The notes: generated by a model from the letters alone, not told the origin. A stretch of DNA of 64,000 nt from Chloroflexota bacterium (GCA_016234485.1 JACRBL010000026.1:1-64000); one strand, 5' to 3'. Shown: positions 18,081-27,953, counted from the first letter of the stretch. Numbers and translations: made by a program.

Positions 18081-20000
18081 TTATCGTTTCGATGTCAGTC
18101 GGCGGTTGGCCTGGTCAACGGAGTGGATGAGACGGGTCAGTTGCAAAACCTGTTGTTGATAGAGCGTCGCGCGCGGGTCGCCGTTTTGCTGGGCTTCCTC
18201 CTGTAAAAAGCGCGTCTGCGTCAATTCCTGGGTGGCGCGCAGGCGGCGCAATTTTTGCACGAGCCTTTGCAATTCCTCCAGCAAACGATCTTCGAGCGGT
18301 TCCATTCTTTCGGTTTGAGCGAGGAGATCCTGCGCGAGGCCGCGCAGAGAATCGGGCAAGTGGATCACGACAAACTGATGCTGGTCGCTTTCCACCTGTT
18401 CCAACGAATCGCGAATCACCTTTAAAAATACCTGATGGTCAGTATACTCGAAATCATCGGGGATGAGGGCTTGCAAACCGCCCTCCTGCAAACTGCGATC
18501 GAGACGATACAACAATTCAGGCCGACGGAAGAGAACGCCGAGACAATACGCCTCCGCGTTCGCGCTGGGCGGCGCGGCAACCGTGACGGGAGTGGACGCG
18601 CGGCCCTCCTCGCGAGGCGTCACCCTCGGTCGCCTCACGCGTGGACTTTGAGCGGGCGCGCCGACCAGGGCGCGTTCATCCACCCTGAGCATGCGCGCCA
18701 GCGCCTGACGATAGGTGTCGCGTTCCATCGCGCTGGGCAGGTCTTCGATGAGCGGAAGCACCTGCGCGGCGATCTGGCTTTTTGTTTTCGCGTCGTTAAG
18801 ATTTTGCCCCGCCGCGAGCGTTTCCATCACGTGGGTGACGATGGGTTTGGCATTCTCGATGGCCCGCGCCCATTCGTCTTTATCACGCGCCACAATCTCA
18901 TCGGGATCGAGTCCATCGGAAAGGCTGGCTACGCGCAGATCGGCTTGGAGGCGGGCTTCGTTTTTGAGCAGGCCGCGCGCGTCGAAACCGAACTCACCCT
19001 CGCGATCCATGGCGGAGCGCGCCGCGTCGAGGCCGCGTAGCACAGCCTTCTGCCCTGCCGTGTCTGGATCCAACGCGAGGACGATGCGCCGCGTGGATCG
19101 TTTGAGCAGGCGCAACTGGTCTTCGGTCAGCGCCGTGCCCATCGGCGAGACGACATTTTCGTAGCCCGCCTGATGCAACGCGATGACGTCGAGGTAGCCT
19201 TCCACGATGACGGCTTGATCCGCGACGCGGATCGGCTTGCGGGCGCGGTCGAGGCCGTAGAGCAAACGTCCCTTCGAGAAGATCGGCGTCTCGGGCGAAT
19301 TGAGGAACTTGGGGATGTCGTTCGGGTCCACGATGCGCGCGCCGAAACCGGCCATGCGTCCCTGCTCGTCGCGGATGGGGATCATGATGCGGTGGCGGAA
19401 GCGGTCGTAGACGGTAGATTGGGAATTGGTAGATTGGTCAGTTTCGCGGACGGTCAGCAACCCCGAATCAATTAAGTCCTGTTCCGAGTAGCCGCGCGAG
19501 GTGAAATGTTTGAGGACGGTATCGTAGCCGCGCGGGGCGTAGCCGAGGCCGAAGGTTTCGATGGTGGCGTCGGTCAGTTTGCGTTTTTCGCGCAGGTAGG
19601 AGAGGATATCTTTGTTGGCGAGCAACTGACTGCGATAAAAGAGGAGCGCGTCTTCGAGCAGTTTGCGGAGGGTTTCGTAGGCTTCCTTCTGCTCTGGCGC
19701 CTCGCGCTGAAAGGATTCCACTTTCACGCCGGCGCGGTCGGCGAGTTTATTCAGCGCCTCTTTGAAGTCCAGTCCCTCTTTCTTCATCACGAACTTGAAG
19801 ATGTCGCCGCCCTCGTTACACGCGCCAAAACAGCGCCACGTGCCCGTCTCAGGCCAGACGACGAAGGCGGGCGTGTGCTTGTTATCGTGGAAGGGACAAA
19901 AGCCCGTGTAGTTCCGTCCCGCATGGCGGAGTTTGACTCCCGCCTCGGCGACGAGGTCCACGATGTCTATTTTGGCTTTGACTTCATCTATGGTTGACAT
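18081..20000 (-). CDS. dnaG: DNA primase
   Basis: DnaG makes RNA primers at the replication fork. The 639-residue protein has the CHC2 zinc finger (C35, H38, C57, C61), the catalytic Toprim core with [14 protein letters not shown] and [12 protein letters not shown], and a C-terminal helical part of the DnaB-binding type. It is followed seven bases later by the sigma factor gene. Between the RNA-polymerase-fold region and Toprim lies [14 protein letters not shown], encoded by a short AATTGG-type repeat (19411-19441) that appears to have been tolerated in frame. Confidence 0.94.
   Translation of the reverse strand: MSTIDEVKAKIDIVDLVAEAGVKLRHAGRNYTGFCPFHDNKHTPAFVVWPETGTWRCFGACNEGGDIFKFVMKKEGLDFKEALNKLADRAGVKVESFQREAPEQKEAYETLRKLLEDALLFYRSQLLANKDILSYLREKRKLTDATIETFGLGYAPRGYDTVLKHFTSRGYSEQDLIDSGLLTVRETDQSTNSQSTVYDRFRHRIMIPIRDEQGRMAGFGARIVDPNDIPKFLNSPETPIFSKGRLLYGLDRARKPIRVADQAVIVEGYLDVIALHQAGYENVVSPMGTALTEDQLRLLKRSTRRIVLALDPDTAGQKAVLRGLDAARSAMDREGEFGFDARGLLKNEARLQADLRVASLSDGLDPDEIVARDKDEWARAIENAKPIVTHVMETLAAGQNLNDAKTKSQIAAQVLPLIEDLPSAMERDTYRQALARMLRVDERALVGAPAQSPRVRRPRVTPREEGRASTPVTVAAPPSANAEAYCLGVLFRRPELLYRLDRSLQEGGLQALIPDDFEYTDHQVFLKVIRDSLEQVESDQHQFVVIHLPDSLRGLAQDLLAQTERMEPLEDRLLEELQRLVQKLRRLRATQELTQTRFLQEEAQQNGDPRATLYQQQVLQLTRLIHSVDQANRRLTSKR
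19411..19441. repeat. Period-7 repeat inside dnaG
   Basis: Units TAGATTGG, GAATTGG, TAGATTGG, TCAG run with a 7-8-base step and match the ATTGGTA family found in several intergenic gaps. The array is in frame and encodes a Q/S/T-rich loop. Confidence 0.6.
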
Positions 20001-20038
20001 GTTGGTAATTGGAGATTGGTAAATTGGTAATTGGGGTT
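20000..20038. repeat. Period-7 repeat upstream of dnaG
   Basis: The run of ATTGGAG, ATTGGTA, AATTGGT, AATTGGG heptamers begins directly before the dnaG start codon, in the untranslated leader of the dnaG-sigA transcript. No conventional ribosome-binding site is visible within it. Confidence 0.65.
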
Positions 20039-20159
20039 GAGTGAATTATAGACGCAAATTCGGAAAGCGGGATTTTAATATGGAGTCGAATGTCTCTGAC
20101 GTTCGTTATCCAAAGTCGGAGACTTTGGACTCCGTTTTACTCTGTGGTACATTTGGATT

Positions 20160-20723
20160 ATGTCATCACACACCAATGAAATCTACATCTCTGTAGACGT
20201 GGAAACGGCGGGGCCGAACCCTGGGGCGTATTCGCTGTTGTCCATTGGCGCGTGTTTGGTTTTGGAACCTGCGAAACGATTTTACGTGGAGTTGCAACCC
20301 GTGAACGACGCGATCACGTCGGAGGCGATGGAGGTCAGCCAGATGGGCCTCGAAATCTTGAAACGGCGCGGCCGGTCCCCCGTCGAGGCGATGACGCGTT
20401 TCGCGCAGTGGGTGGAGGAGGTCACGCCCGCGGAGGGTCGTCCTGTTTTCGTCGCATTGAACGCGGCCTTCGATTGGATGTTCGTGGCGGATTATTTTCA
20501 TCGCTTTTTGGGGAAGAATCCGTTCGGCCATAAGGCGCTGGATATGAAGGCGTATTTCATGGGGTTGCGCGGCATCGAATGGGAGGCGACGGGGTTTGAA
20601 GCAATATCGAAGTATTATCAAATTGAGCAGAGGCTGAACCACAACGCGTTGGAAGACGCGGTGATGCAGGCGGCGCTTTTTCGAAAAATGCTGGAAGAGA
20701 ATTTGAACCGCGAAGCACGCTAA
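20160..20723 (+). CDS. DnaQ-like 3'-5' exonuclease (DEDD family)
   Basis: The 187-residue protein has the three exonuclease motifs: DVETAG (D13, E15), NAAFDWMFVADYF with the second aspartate, and HNALEDAVMQA giving the HxAxxD form of DEDDh enzymes. It should cut single-stranded 3' ends of DNA or RNA. It is a single domain without polymerase or helicase parts, so it may be a proofreading, repair or RNA-trimming enzyme. The next gene begins 55 bases downstream in the same direction. It is divergent from dnaG with about 160 bases between. Confidence 0.8.
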   Translation: MSSHTNEIYISVDVETAGPNPGAYSLLSIGACLVLEPAKRFYVELQPVNDAITSEAMEVSQMGLEILKRRGRSPVEAMTRFAQWVEEVTPAEGRPVFVALNAAFDWMFVADYFHRFLGKNPFGHKALDMKAYFMGLRGIEWEATGFEAISKYYQIEQRLNHNALEDAVMQAALFRKMLEENLNREAR

Positions 20724-20778
20724 GACCGCAAAGATTATTTTTTCTTCGCGGGCTTTGGTAAATAAAAAGGAGCAGACC

Positions 20779-22101
20779 ATGAGCAACCCTTCGCCAAAAG
20801 AGGACATTCAGAAAATCATCCAGTCCGCGCAACGATTGGGGGTGGAATTGGACGAGGCTGACGCCGTGCAGTGGCTGACAGCCATGTCCGCGATGCAGAC
20901 GGGCGACGCGATTGTGGTGAACGAGCGCGCGGGGATTTTCGGCCACAAGGTCAGCATGTTGGATTTCAGCGAGACCGATCTCGAACATTTCCGCAGGCTG
21001 GGGCGGCTGGTGGAATTTGCGGACGTGCCTGGTAAAGTGGAGACGGCGCTGGCGCTCTCTGGCTCGGCGGCGCAATCGCGCATCCAAACCTACCCTGGCG
21101 ACGCGGATTATTTTGAACGGGTCAACATCCTGGCCGCGACGCGTGATGATGCCTGCAAAATTTTGGCGGATCTGATTCGCGAAAAAACGGCGGCAACGCT
21201 GAAAGGCGCGAACTATTTGATGATCGAAGCCAAATTTGGTTCGTATCCAATGGATGTGGCGCGCGGCGGCAAGACCAGGAAGAAAGGCGACTCGATCTCG
21301 TGGACTCCGCAGGAGATTCTGGCGGGAGGCTTCGAGGCCGCGTTGCCAGACGGGACGCCGACCTTCGTCCGCTGGGAGGACGGGATGCTGGAGCCTGGCT
21401 GGTGCAAATTGGATTGGGTGACGACGGACGGGGCGCGCGGCCAACTCGTCAACGCGAGCAACATGCTCGACGTCACGTGGGAGGCGCCCGATGGGACGAT
21501 CGTCCCGCTGGACGGGTATCTCGATCCGTATTTCCAGGAAGTGTATCTCGACGCGGAGTCCGTCCCCATCTTCTCGAAACTCGCGCAACACGTCTCGGCG
21601 GATGCGCTCGATAATTATGTGGCGCAACTCGAGCACGAGATCAACAAGTATGTGACGAAGGATATCAATTACGGCAAGGCCGCCAAACGCATGTACAACG
21701 TCTTCCGCTTGACGGGACGATACGAGGAGGCGGTCTTCGTCCGCGAGTTATTTGACGAACCCGCTTCGATGCTGTACCAGGTCTGGTCGCTGTTCCGCAC
21801 GATGGAGGAGTGCACCGCGCCCGATTCAAACATCCCGATTGAAAATGTGAAAGCGCAAGCTGACCAGTTGATGATGTCCGTCATCCGCGCGCTCGAAGGA
21901 GACGAAGAAACGATGGTCGTCAAACACCTTCTGCGTTTGCGCCAGAGCCTCGACAAACAGGAAAGCGGACACACGATGCACGAAGATGTGGAGACAGCGC
22001 GGGCGGAGGTGATCAACCTCGTCAACAATTTCTTCTACGAGAAAATGACTTCGATGCCTGCCATCAAGGTATATATGGACGAGGTCGGGCAGAAGAAGTG
22101 A
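20779..22101 (+). CDS. Unassigned protein with a nucleotidyltransferase-like motif
   Basis: I do not recognise this 440-residue protein as a named family. Residues 95-110 fit the pol-beta-type nucleotidyltransferase pattern: GS (95-96), an 11-residue loop, then D-A-D (108, 110). A possible third carboxylate is E150 in the strand NYLMIEAKFG. The C-terminal half is helical and rich in charged residues. The ATG at 20779 is chosen because AAAGGAG lies eight bases upstream; an earlier in-frame ATG at 20755 lacks this. It follows the exonuclease gene and ends at a strong terminator. The enzymatic assignment is inference from one motif. Confidence 0.65.
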   Translation: MSNPSPKEDIQKIIQSAQRLGVELDEADAVQWLTAMSAMQTGDAIVVNERAGIFGHKVSMLDFSETDLEHFRRLGRLVEFADVPGKVETALALSGSAAQSRIQTYPGDADYFERVNILAATRDDACKILADLIREKTAATLKGANYLMIEAKFGSYPMDVARGGKTRKKGDSISWTPQEILAGGFEAALPDGTPTFVRWEDGMLEPGWCKLDWVTTDGARGQLVNASNMLDVTWEAPDGTIVPLDGYLDPYFQEVYLDAESVPIFSKLAQHVSADALDNYVAQLEHEINKYVTKDINYGKAAKRMYNVFRLTGRYEEAVFVRELFDEPASMLYQVWSLFRTMEECTAPDSNIPIENVKAQADQLMMSVIRALEGDEETMVVKHLLRLRQSLDKQESGHTMHEDVETARAEVINLVNNFFYEKMTSMPAIKVYMDEVGQKK

Positions 22102-22107
22102 AATGGG

Positions 22108-22144
22108 AACGGGACTGGATTTCTCCAGTCCCGTTTTTTTTAAG
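22108..22144 (+). terminator. Strong intrinsic terminator
   Basis: A 12-bp perfect stem (AACGGGACTGGA with TCCAGTCCCGTT) with a four-base loop is followed by ten or more T residues. It lies six bases after the stop of the unassigned gene ending at 22101. Confidence 0.85.
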
Positions 22145-22239
22145 AATTTAGTCACGTGGCACAAGCGCGCGACGCAGCGATGAACTTCGCACGGGGATAA
22201 AATCCGCCGTGCTATTCCTACGAAGCCCTTCGGACTAAT

Positions 22240-25200
22240 CTAGAACCCTTCAAGCTTGCTGAGGTCTGCAAGGCCACGGGACAAATTGGCAATTTGTCCT
22301 ACCAGGGCGAGGCGGTTTTGTTTCACCTTCTCGTCCTCGGCCATCACCAGCACCTTGTCGAAGAAGGCGTTGATGGCGGGGATGAGGGCGACGACGGTTG
22401 AGAGAAATTCATCCACATCGTTGAACGTTGAACGTTTAACGTTTAACGCTTGGTACAGATTCTTCTCCTCGGCCTCGACCAACAACGGATCGCTGATCAC
22501 TGTTGACTGAACACTGGCTCCCGCCGAGCGGATGATACGGACGCAGCGCGCGTACCCGGGCAGAATCTCCGCCCAATCCTCGCGTCCGATCCACGCTTGC
22601 AGTTGGTTCACCGCCCGAGCCGCCGCGGCCGGGTTGGCGCTTTGCTCGGCCAAGACCGCGTCAACCACATCGTACTTGTAGCCCATATCCTTCAACACCA
22701 CGGAGAGACGTCCGGTGAGGAAGTCGAGAATTTGCTTCTGGGCTTCGTCGCTCACGGCGATGGGTTGGGTCGCGGCAGATTTCTTGACCGCCTCGGCGAG
22801 ATCAAAGTCCGCGTCATGTTCGATCAGCGGCTGGACGAGTCCGATGGCAGCGCGGCGCAGGCCGAAGGGATCCTTCGCTCCTGTCGGGGCGAGTCCCGCC
22901 GCGAAGAGGCCGACGAGGGAGTCGAGTCTGTCTGCCAATGCAATGACGAGTCCCGCTTTCGATTGCGGGACAGTTTGATATTGCTCGCTGATCGCGGCGG
23001 CAATATCTTTTTGTTCGCCAGAACGGAGGGCATATTCTCCGCCGATGATGCCTTGAAGCGAAGTCATCTCGGTGACCATTTGAGTGGCGAGGTCGGCTTT
23101 CATCAAGAACGCGGCGCGTTGGGTAATTGGTAATTGGTGATTGGTAATTCCGAGGGCGGGCGCGATGGCATTAACTAAAGCGGCTACACGCTCCGATTTG
23201 TCGAGCATGGAGCCGAGTTTGGTGTGGAAGGTGAGGGAGGAGAGTTTAGGGCGGTATTCTTCAAGTTTGAGTTTGACATCTTCGCGCACGAAGAAGTTCG
23301 CGTCCGCAAAGCGCGCGCCGAGGACGTGTTCGTTCCCTTCGCGGACGGTGTCGAGGCCGAGGTCGTCGCCGTTGCGGATGGCGATGAAGTGAGGCAGGAG
23401 GGTCGAATACCGAATATTCGAATATTCGGTATTCGATACTCGACTTTCGACAGGGAAATATCTCTGGTGTTTCTTCATCACCGAGATCAAAACATCGCGC
23501 GGCAGGGTCAGGAATTCTTCATTGAACCCGCCCATGACGGCGGTGGGCATTTCGATCAGGTTGGTCACTTCATTGAGCAGACCTTCTTCGATGATGGCCT
23601 CCCCGCCGACCACGTCCGCGGCTTGTTTGACCTGCTCCACGATGGATGCTTTGCGTTCTTCTTTGTCGAGCAGGATGCCTGCTTCGCGGATCACGTCAAA
23701 ATATTTATCCGCCGAGGGGATTTTGATTTCGGGGGAGTCGTAGGGACGCAGGCCGCGCGTCACGTTGCCCGAGGTCACGCCCGCGTATTCGAAGGGGATG
23801 AGCATGTCGCCGAGCAAAGCCACGTACCAGCGGATGGGACGCGAGAACGAAACGCCAGAGTCATTCCAGCGCATGGTCTTATCAAACTTCACATAAGGCA
23901 AAATGTTTGGCAACATGTTGGCAAGCAAATAGTCGGTTGACTGCCCTTTTACTTCTTTTCGCCAAGCAACATATCGCTTTCCATTACTTTCTTGGACAAG
24001 ATTCTCTCTCGTCAGTTCCTCGTTTGAGATAGGCAACTCATTCTTTCGCGCCCAACCAATAAGGGCTTGTGTAGGCTTCCCATCTTTATCGAATGCGGCT
24101 GATTCGGGAGGTCCCGACACCTGAACGAAATTATCTTCTTCTTTCGGCGACAAATTTGAAATATAGACAACAAGACGACGAGGAGTACCAAACACCCTCA
24201 ACTGGTCATGCGCCAACTTATGGCTATCCAAAACATCCTTTTCAAAAACTGATTTAAGCGTTTCAACAGCGGCATCTACATCTTGAGAAGGCAATTCTTC
24301 TACGCCAATCTCCAAGACAAAATCTGAAGGCTGCGAGACGGCGCCAGAAGGCGGGGACGCCTTTTTACTCAAAGCCGACTTATCGGTCGATTTAAGAAGC
24401 GGGTATTCAAGTCCTTTGCGTTGGTCGCTATATGATTCCGCAACACGCTTTGCCAAGTCACGCATTCGTCTAAAAAACGCTTGTCTTTCGGCAACGCTGA
24501 TGGCGCCGCGGGTGTCGAGGATGTTGAAGGAGTGCGAGCATTTGAGGACATAGTCGTGCGCGGGGACGATGAGACCCGCCGCAAGACAGGCATCCGCTTC
24601 GGCGGAGAAGAGATCGTACATGGCGCGCACGCGTTCGACGTCGGCGGTCTCGAAATAATATTTGGAATGCTCGAACTCTTCCTGACGGCGGATCTCGCCG
24701 TAGGTGACGCTTGTGCCGTAGTCCTTGCCCTGGGGGCTTTGTCCCCAGGGCTCATTCCAGATGGCTTTGGCGTTGTTGAGCGCGATGAGGATGCGTTCGA
24801 GCCCGTAGGTGATCTCGACCGAGACTGGGTCGAGCGCGACGCCGCCCATCTGCTGGAAGTAGGTGAACTGCGTGATCTCCTGCCCGTCGAGCCAGACCTC
24901 CCAACCCAAACCCCAGGCGGAGATGGCGGGCTGTTCCCAGTTATCCTCCACGAAGCGGATGTCGTGCTGGCGCGGGTCAATGCCGAGGGCTTTGAGCGAC
25001 TCGAGGTAGAGTTCCTGCGGGTTGCCAGGGTCGGGCTTGAGGATGACCTGATACTGGGTGTGGAGTTGGAAGCGGTTGGGATTCTCGCCGTAGCGCCCGT
25101 CATCGGGGCGGACAGACGGCTCGACGTACGCCACGTTCCACGGCTCGGGTCCGAGCACGCGCAGGAAGGTGGCAGGGTTCATCGTCCCTGCGCCGACCTG

Positions 25201-25287
25201 GGTGTAGTAGGGCTGTGTGATGAGACAGCCGTGGTCCGCCCAGAAGTCTTGGAGTTTGAGGATGATGGATTGGAAGGAGGAGGACAT
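22240..25287 (-). CDS. glyQS: Glycyl-tRNA synthetase, alpha and beta chains fused
   Basis: The enzyme charges tRNA-Gly. Residues 1-290 are the alpha chain with the class II core ([40 protein letters not shown]). A short linker (about 300-325) leads into the beta chain, which starts with [12 protein letters not shown]. Other bacteria often encode the chains as separate glyQ and glyS; fusion is known in some phyla. The beta part holds four stretches encoded by period-7 repeats, so its length and loops differ from relatives. The gene converges on the unassigned gene at 20779-22101. Confidence 0.93.
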   Translation of the reverse strand: MSSSFQSIILKLQDFWADHGCLITQPYYTQVGAGTMNPATFLRVLGPEPWNVAYVEPSVRPDDGRYGENPNRFQLHTQYQVILKPDPGNPQELYLESLKALGIDPRQHDIRFVEDNWEQPAISAWGLGWEVWLDGQEITQFTYFQQMGGVALDPVSVEITYGLERILIALNNAKAIWNEPWGQSPQGKDYGTSVTYGEIRRQEEFEHSKYYFETADVERVRAMYDLFSAEADACLAAGLIVPAHDYVLKCSHSFNILDTRGAISVAERQAFFRRMRDLAKRVAESYSDQRKGLEYPLLKSTDKSALSKKASPPSGAVSQPSDFVLEIGVEELPSQDVDAAVETLKSVFEKDVLDSHKLAHDQLRVFGTPRRLVVYISNLSPKEEDNFVQVSGPPESAAFDKDGKPTQALIGWARKNELPISNEELTRENLVQESNGKRYVAWRKEVKGQSTDYLLANMLPNILPYVKFDKTMRWNDSGVSFSRPIRWYVALLGDMLIPFEYAGVTSGNVTRGLRPYDSPEIKIPSADKYFDVIREAGILLDKEERKASIVEQVKQAADVVGGEAIIEEGLLNEVTNLIEMPTAVMGGFNEEFLTLPRDVLISVMKKHQRYFPVESRVSNTEYSNIRYSTLLPHFIAIRNGDDLGLDTVREGNEHVLGARFADANFFVREDVKLKLEEYRPKLSSLTFHTKLGSMLDKSERVAALVNAIAPALGITNHQLPITQRAAFLMKADLATQMVTEMTSLQGIIGGEYALRSGEQKDIAAAISEQYQTVPQSKAGLVIALADRLDSLVGLFAAGLAPTGAKDPFGLRRAAIGLVQPLIEHDADFDLAEAVKKSAATQPIAVSDEAQKQILDFLTGRLSVVLKDMGYKYDVVDAVLAEQSANPAAAARAVNQLQAWIGREDWAEILPGYARCVRIIRSAGASVQSTVISDPLLVEAEEKNLYQALNVKRSTFNDVDEFLSTVVALIPAINAFFDKVLVMAEDEKVKQNRLALVGQIANLSRGLADLSKLEGF
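22419..22450. repeat. Period-7 repeat inside glyQS (a)
   Basis: GTTGAAC twice, then GTTTAAC twice: four heptamers in perfect register. It encodes [14 protein letters not shown] near the protein's C-terminal region. Confidence 0.8.
22489..22517. repeat. Period-7 repeat inside glyQS (b)
   Basis: GATCACT, GTTGACT, GAACACT heptamers in register. It encodes [13 protein letters not shown], which reads as a low-complexity loop compared with its surroundings. Confidence 0.65.
23121..23150. repeat. Period-7 repeat inside glyQS (c)
   Basis: GGTAATT, GGTAATT, GGTGATT, GGTAATT: four units of the ATTGGTA family that also fills intergenic gaps at 7738 and 20000. It encodes [12 protein letters not shown]. 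Confidence 0.8.
23402..23451. repeat. Period-7 repeat inside glyQS (d)
   Basis: Seven heptamers of the TCGAATA/ATTCGGT type, with an internal inverted repeat centred near 23420. It encodes [19 protein letters not shown]. The same repeat family fills the nuoK-nuoL gap. Confidence 0.8.
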
Positions 25288-25288
25288 A

Positions 25289-25320
25289 GTTTTCAGTGAC
25301 CAGTTTTCAGTATTCAGTTT
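25289..25320. repeat. Period-7 repeat upstream of glyQS
   Basis: TTTCAGT, GACCAGT, TTTCAGT, ATTCAGT heptamers lie immediately before the glyQS start codon, in its leader. The rest of the gap to 25536 shows no gene that I can support. Confidence 0.7.
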
Positions 25321-25536
25321 GGTGGAGCGAGGAGATTATAACTGATGGAAAGGCGATGAACGATTTACGCTTCATGCGACGAGGGAAGTTGATTCTGCTT
25401 CGAGGGCATTTGTCCACGCCTTTGCCCCGCCCTGACGTGGAACATCAGGTGCTATATTTACGAAGTCCGCTCAAAGCAGACTATGGAGCAGAGCAAGTAC
25501 TGCGAAAGATAAAAATTTCAATACAAAAAGAGAATA

Positions 25537-26580
25537 TTACAATGGTATTAATTTCAAAAATGCTGCAACGACATCGGGATCAAATTTTTTACCAGATTGT
25601 TCCTGAATATACTTTACAGTCTTCTCTTCATCCCAAGATTTTCGGTAAGGCTTATTGTTTGTCAAAGAATCATACACATCTACTACTGAAAAAATTCGAG
25701 CCGCAACAGGAATCGCAACATCTTTCAAGCCTCGGGGGTATCCTGTGCCATCCCAGTTTTCATGATGGCAATAGGGAATATCCACTGCTGCGCGCAGATA
25801 TGTAATTGGCATTAACATGTCATAAGCATATTGAGGGTGACTTCTCATTATCTTCCATTCATCTTCGTTAAACACACCTGGCTTGTTTAAAATTGCTTCG
25901 GGAATACCCATATAACCTAAATCATGTAAGAGTGCACCGATACGAATGTCTTCCAATTTTTCTTCCGAAACACCCATTGCTCGCGCCAAGCGCAAGGTTA
26001 AATCAACCAATCGACTCGTATGCCCATTTTTCCCTTCACGCCATTCTAAAGATTGCACCCAGCCTTGAATCGTCGCGTCATAAGCAATAGCCAATTGCAA
26101 ATTAGAATTTTGTACAATTTCATTTGCTGACTTCTTTTCAAAATTCAAACTAGCATTAACCGTCTGTGCCCGTATGTCTAATGCAAGCATAAGTTTCTCA
26201 AACCCATCATCCTCAAACAAATCTACCCAATGCCATTTCCTCAGGCTTTCGAGAGTTTCACATTCTTCCAAACGAGCAGGAATAATAAAAATTTCTCTTT
26301 CTGTTTTCTCCATTGCTGTATCAAGAGCCCACTTAACTTCCTTTTGCCGAAACCCTGCTTGATTGAATTGCTTTGAAAGACAAACCGCCACCACGTCCGC
26401 TTCGCGGACTGCCTTCTTTATTTCCAATTCCCAATCCTGGCCAGGGAGGAGTTTTTCTTTGTCGAGCCATGCGTCCACGCCGTCTTTGGTAAGGCGGGCG
26501 TAGAGCGCGTGGACGGCGTCACGGTCCGCGTGGGCGTGGCAGAGGAAAACTTTGAGGGGGCGTTTGGCAGTGGTGGACAT
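25537..26580 (-). CDS. TIR domain fused to an HD-GYP phosphodiesterase domain
   Basis: Residues 8-135 form a TIR domain (KVFLCHAHADRD, WLDKEKLLPGQDWELEI, VVAVCLSKQFNQAGFRQKE) with E81 at the place of the NADase glutamate. After a helix ending in AYDATIQGWVQSLEWREG comes an HD-GYP domain: H187, H219-D220, H248, HHENWDGTGYP (272-282), and NNKPYRKS. HD-GYP enzymes usually cleave cyclic di-GMP. The lysine of the usual HDxGK motif is Y223 here, which may alter activity. The start at 26580 (MSTTAKRP) is preferred because the longer frame has no TIR homology. An apparent -10 (TATAAT) lies about 40 bases upstream. It sits at the edge of a defence-type island, and fragments of its first codons recur five times nearby. 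Sensor or defence roles are both possible. Confidence 0.88.
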   Translation of the reverse strand: MSTTAKRPLKVFLCHAHADRDAVHALYARLTKDGVDAWLDKEKLLPGQDWELEIKKAVREADVVAVCLSKQFNQAGFRQKEVKWALDTAMEKTEREIFIIPARLEECETLESLRKWHWVDLFEDDGFEKLMLALDIRAQTVNASLNFEKKSANEIVQNSNLQLAIAYDATIQGWVQSLEWREGKNGHTSRLVDLTLRLARAMGVSEEKLEDIRIGALLHDLGYMGIPEAILNKPGVFNEDEWKIMRSHPQYAYDMLMPITYLRAAVDIPYCHHENWDGTGYPRGLKDVAIPVAARIFSVVDVYDSLTNNKPYRKSWDEEKTVKYIQEQSGKKFDPDVVAAFLKLIPL

Positions 26581-26773
26581 TAGAAAAGTCCCGCAAAAGA
26601 TGGCGTCGCTGGAATTATACAACCGAAATTCCAGATAAATCACGCTCTTTTCTAACCCTGCGGCGTTTTTCACACGCCAAAGAGAAGTGGGCGTATAATT
26701 TACTCAACGCTTATGAAAGTCCACAAAATCAGCATTGGGTTCACCCACAAGTTGGGAAATACAAGGAGCAAGA

Positions 26774-26980
26774 ATGGACGAAAAACAATTCCAATTGCTA
26801 ATGGAAGAACTTACAAAGATTAGAAATCTGCTTATCCTGAATGCTTCAAAAGTTGGAGCGACTTCACCTGAAATCAGCAAAACCATCAACGTTAGTGATA
26901 GCCGTGTTCGGCAGATTCTAACTGCCACTGGTGGAAAGAAAAAGAAAGCATTGCCAAACAATCAAGAACCAGGAAATTAA
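26774..26980 (+). CDS. Small HTH protein A (cassette gene 1)
   Basis: This 68-residue protein has an N-terminal helix (QFQLLMEELTKIRNLLIL) and a helix-turn-helix of the sigma-70 region 4 or resolvase type (SPEISKTINVSDSRVRQIL), followed by a lysine-rich tail. The start at 26774 is set by AAGGAG eight bases upstream. It is paralogous in design to the protein encoded at 27708-27953. It is likely the first gene of a three-gene operon with 20 and 11 bases between genes; TATAAT at 26694-26699 may be its -10. Confidence 0.7.
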   Translation: MDEKQFQLLMEELTKIRNLLILNASKVGATSPEISKTINVSDSRVRQILTATGGKKKKALPNNQEPGN

Positions 26981-27000
26981 AGCAGGAGAGGGAAATATAA

Positions 27001-27696
27001 ATGCCCAGCAAACCAGAACTCAATCCTAAGATTCTCGATTATCTGCACCAAAAATTAGGTAAGCCGATAAGCACAATCAGGTCGGCAATCTCTGTGCTAA
27101 AACGAGAGTATCCACAATCCACGTCAAATGCTGTTGCTCAAATATATGCACAACAGCATGGCGTATCAGTGCGCAGACTCATAAGCAAAGAAGACAAACA
27201 AACAATACCGCCGATCAGGATTGAAAAAACAGAACCGCTGCGTCTCAAGAGAAAAGCGAAATCTGCGGAGCAAATAAAGGAAATCATAAAATTTGAAACC
27301 ACAGATTATTTTCTTCAAAAACACATACGCGAGATAAACAGGGCATACACCAAACAATGCTACACATGCGTTTTTGTGCTTACAAGAAAGGTGCTTGAAA
27401 ATATGATCATTGGGATTTTGAAAGAGAAATACCCCACTGAACGCACTCTTTACTTCGATACAACCAAATACAGAAATTTGGATTTCAGCGTAGTCTTAGA
27501 CAACTTGTTTCAAAAGAGAAGTGAGTTTGATAGTGATAAAAAAGAAGCAATAGAGCGTTTACACCAAAAACTAAAGCCATTCAAGAATGACGCTAACGAT
27601 AAAGTTCATTCCCTGTATCACATTGTCGAAAATCCAAATGAAATCGATGACTGGAATCTCGATACGATTATCGCTCTAATTGAAAAAATAATGTAA
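27001..27696 (+). CDS. Unassigned protein, central gene of an HTH-flanked cassette
   Basis: I do not recognise this 231-residue protein with certainty. The first 60 residues look like a small helical DNA-binding domain (ILDYLHQKLGKPISTIRSAI). After a basic linker, residues 95-231 are all-helical. They contain REINRAYTKQCYTCVFVLTRKVLENMI and a conserved-looking end DDWNLDTIIALIE, somewhat like DUF4145 or HEPN-type proteins found beside restriction and abortive-infection genes. GGAGAGGG precedes the start. It lies between two small HTH proteins, and the cassette is AT-richer than the flanking genes, suggesting transfer. Confidence 0.65.
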   Translation: MPSKPELNPKILDYLHQKLGKPISTIRSAISVLKREYPQSTSNAVAQIYAQQHGVSVRRLISKEDKQTIPPIRIEKTEPLRLKRKAKSAEQIKEIIKFETTDYFLQKHIREINRAYTKQCYTCVFVLTRKVLENMIIGILKEKYPTERTLYFDTTKYRNLDFSVVLDNLFQKRSEFDSDKKEAIERLHQKLKPFKNDANDKVHSLYHIVENPNEIDDWNLDTIIALIEKIM

Positions 27697-27707
27697 AGAG
27701 GTGTCTA

Positions 27708-27953
27708 ATGGAAGGAACTACACAGAAGGAAATTCTTCATGAATTGAAGATGATCAAGAAACTCCTTGCGCAGAATCTCCTGACTGGGACAACCCAAACC
27801 AATCAAATCAAAAAACTTAATGCCATTGGTTTTCAACCAAAAGAAATCGCTGAGATTCTTGGAACAACATCTAACACCGTGAATGTGGCATTAAATAGGC
27901 TGAGGAAGTCCGAGAAAAAAGAAAATCACGAAACCCCCGAAATAGAGTCCTAG
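27708..27953 (+). CDS. Small HTH protein B (cassette gene 3)
   Basis: The 81-residue protein repeats the layout of protein A: an N-terminal helix (EILHELKMIKKLLAQNLL) and a helix-turn-helix (FQPKEIAEILGTTSNTVNVAL) with a charged tail. AAAGAGG lies seven bases before the ATG. Together the two HTH proteins could form a heteromer or a sensor-repressor pair for the central gene. The stop overlaps the 3' end of the first TIR-gene fragment, which runs in the opposite direction. Confidence 0.7.
   Translation: MEGTTQKEILHELKMIKKLLAQNLLTGTTQTNQIKKLNAIGFQPKEIAEILGTTSNTVNVALNRLRKSEKKENHETPEIES

Noticed and set aside
25296..25805. Plus-strand open frame of 169 codons after glyQS
   Set aside because: Its second half is antisense to the HD-GYP coding region and the first half shows no domain or ribosome-binding site.
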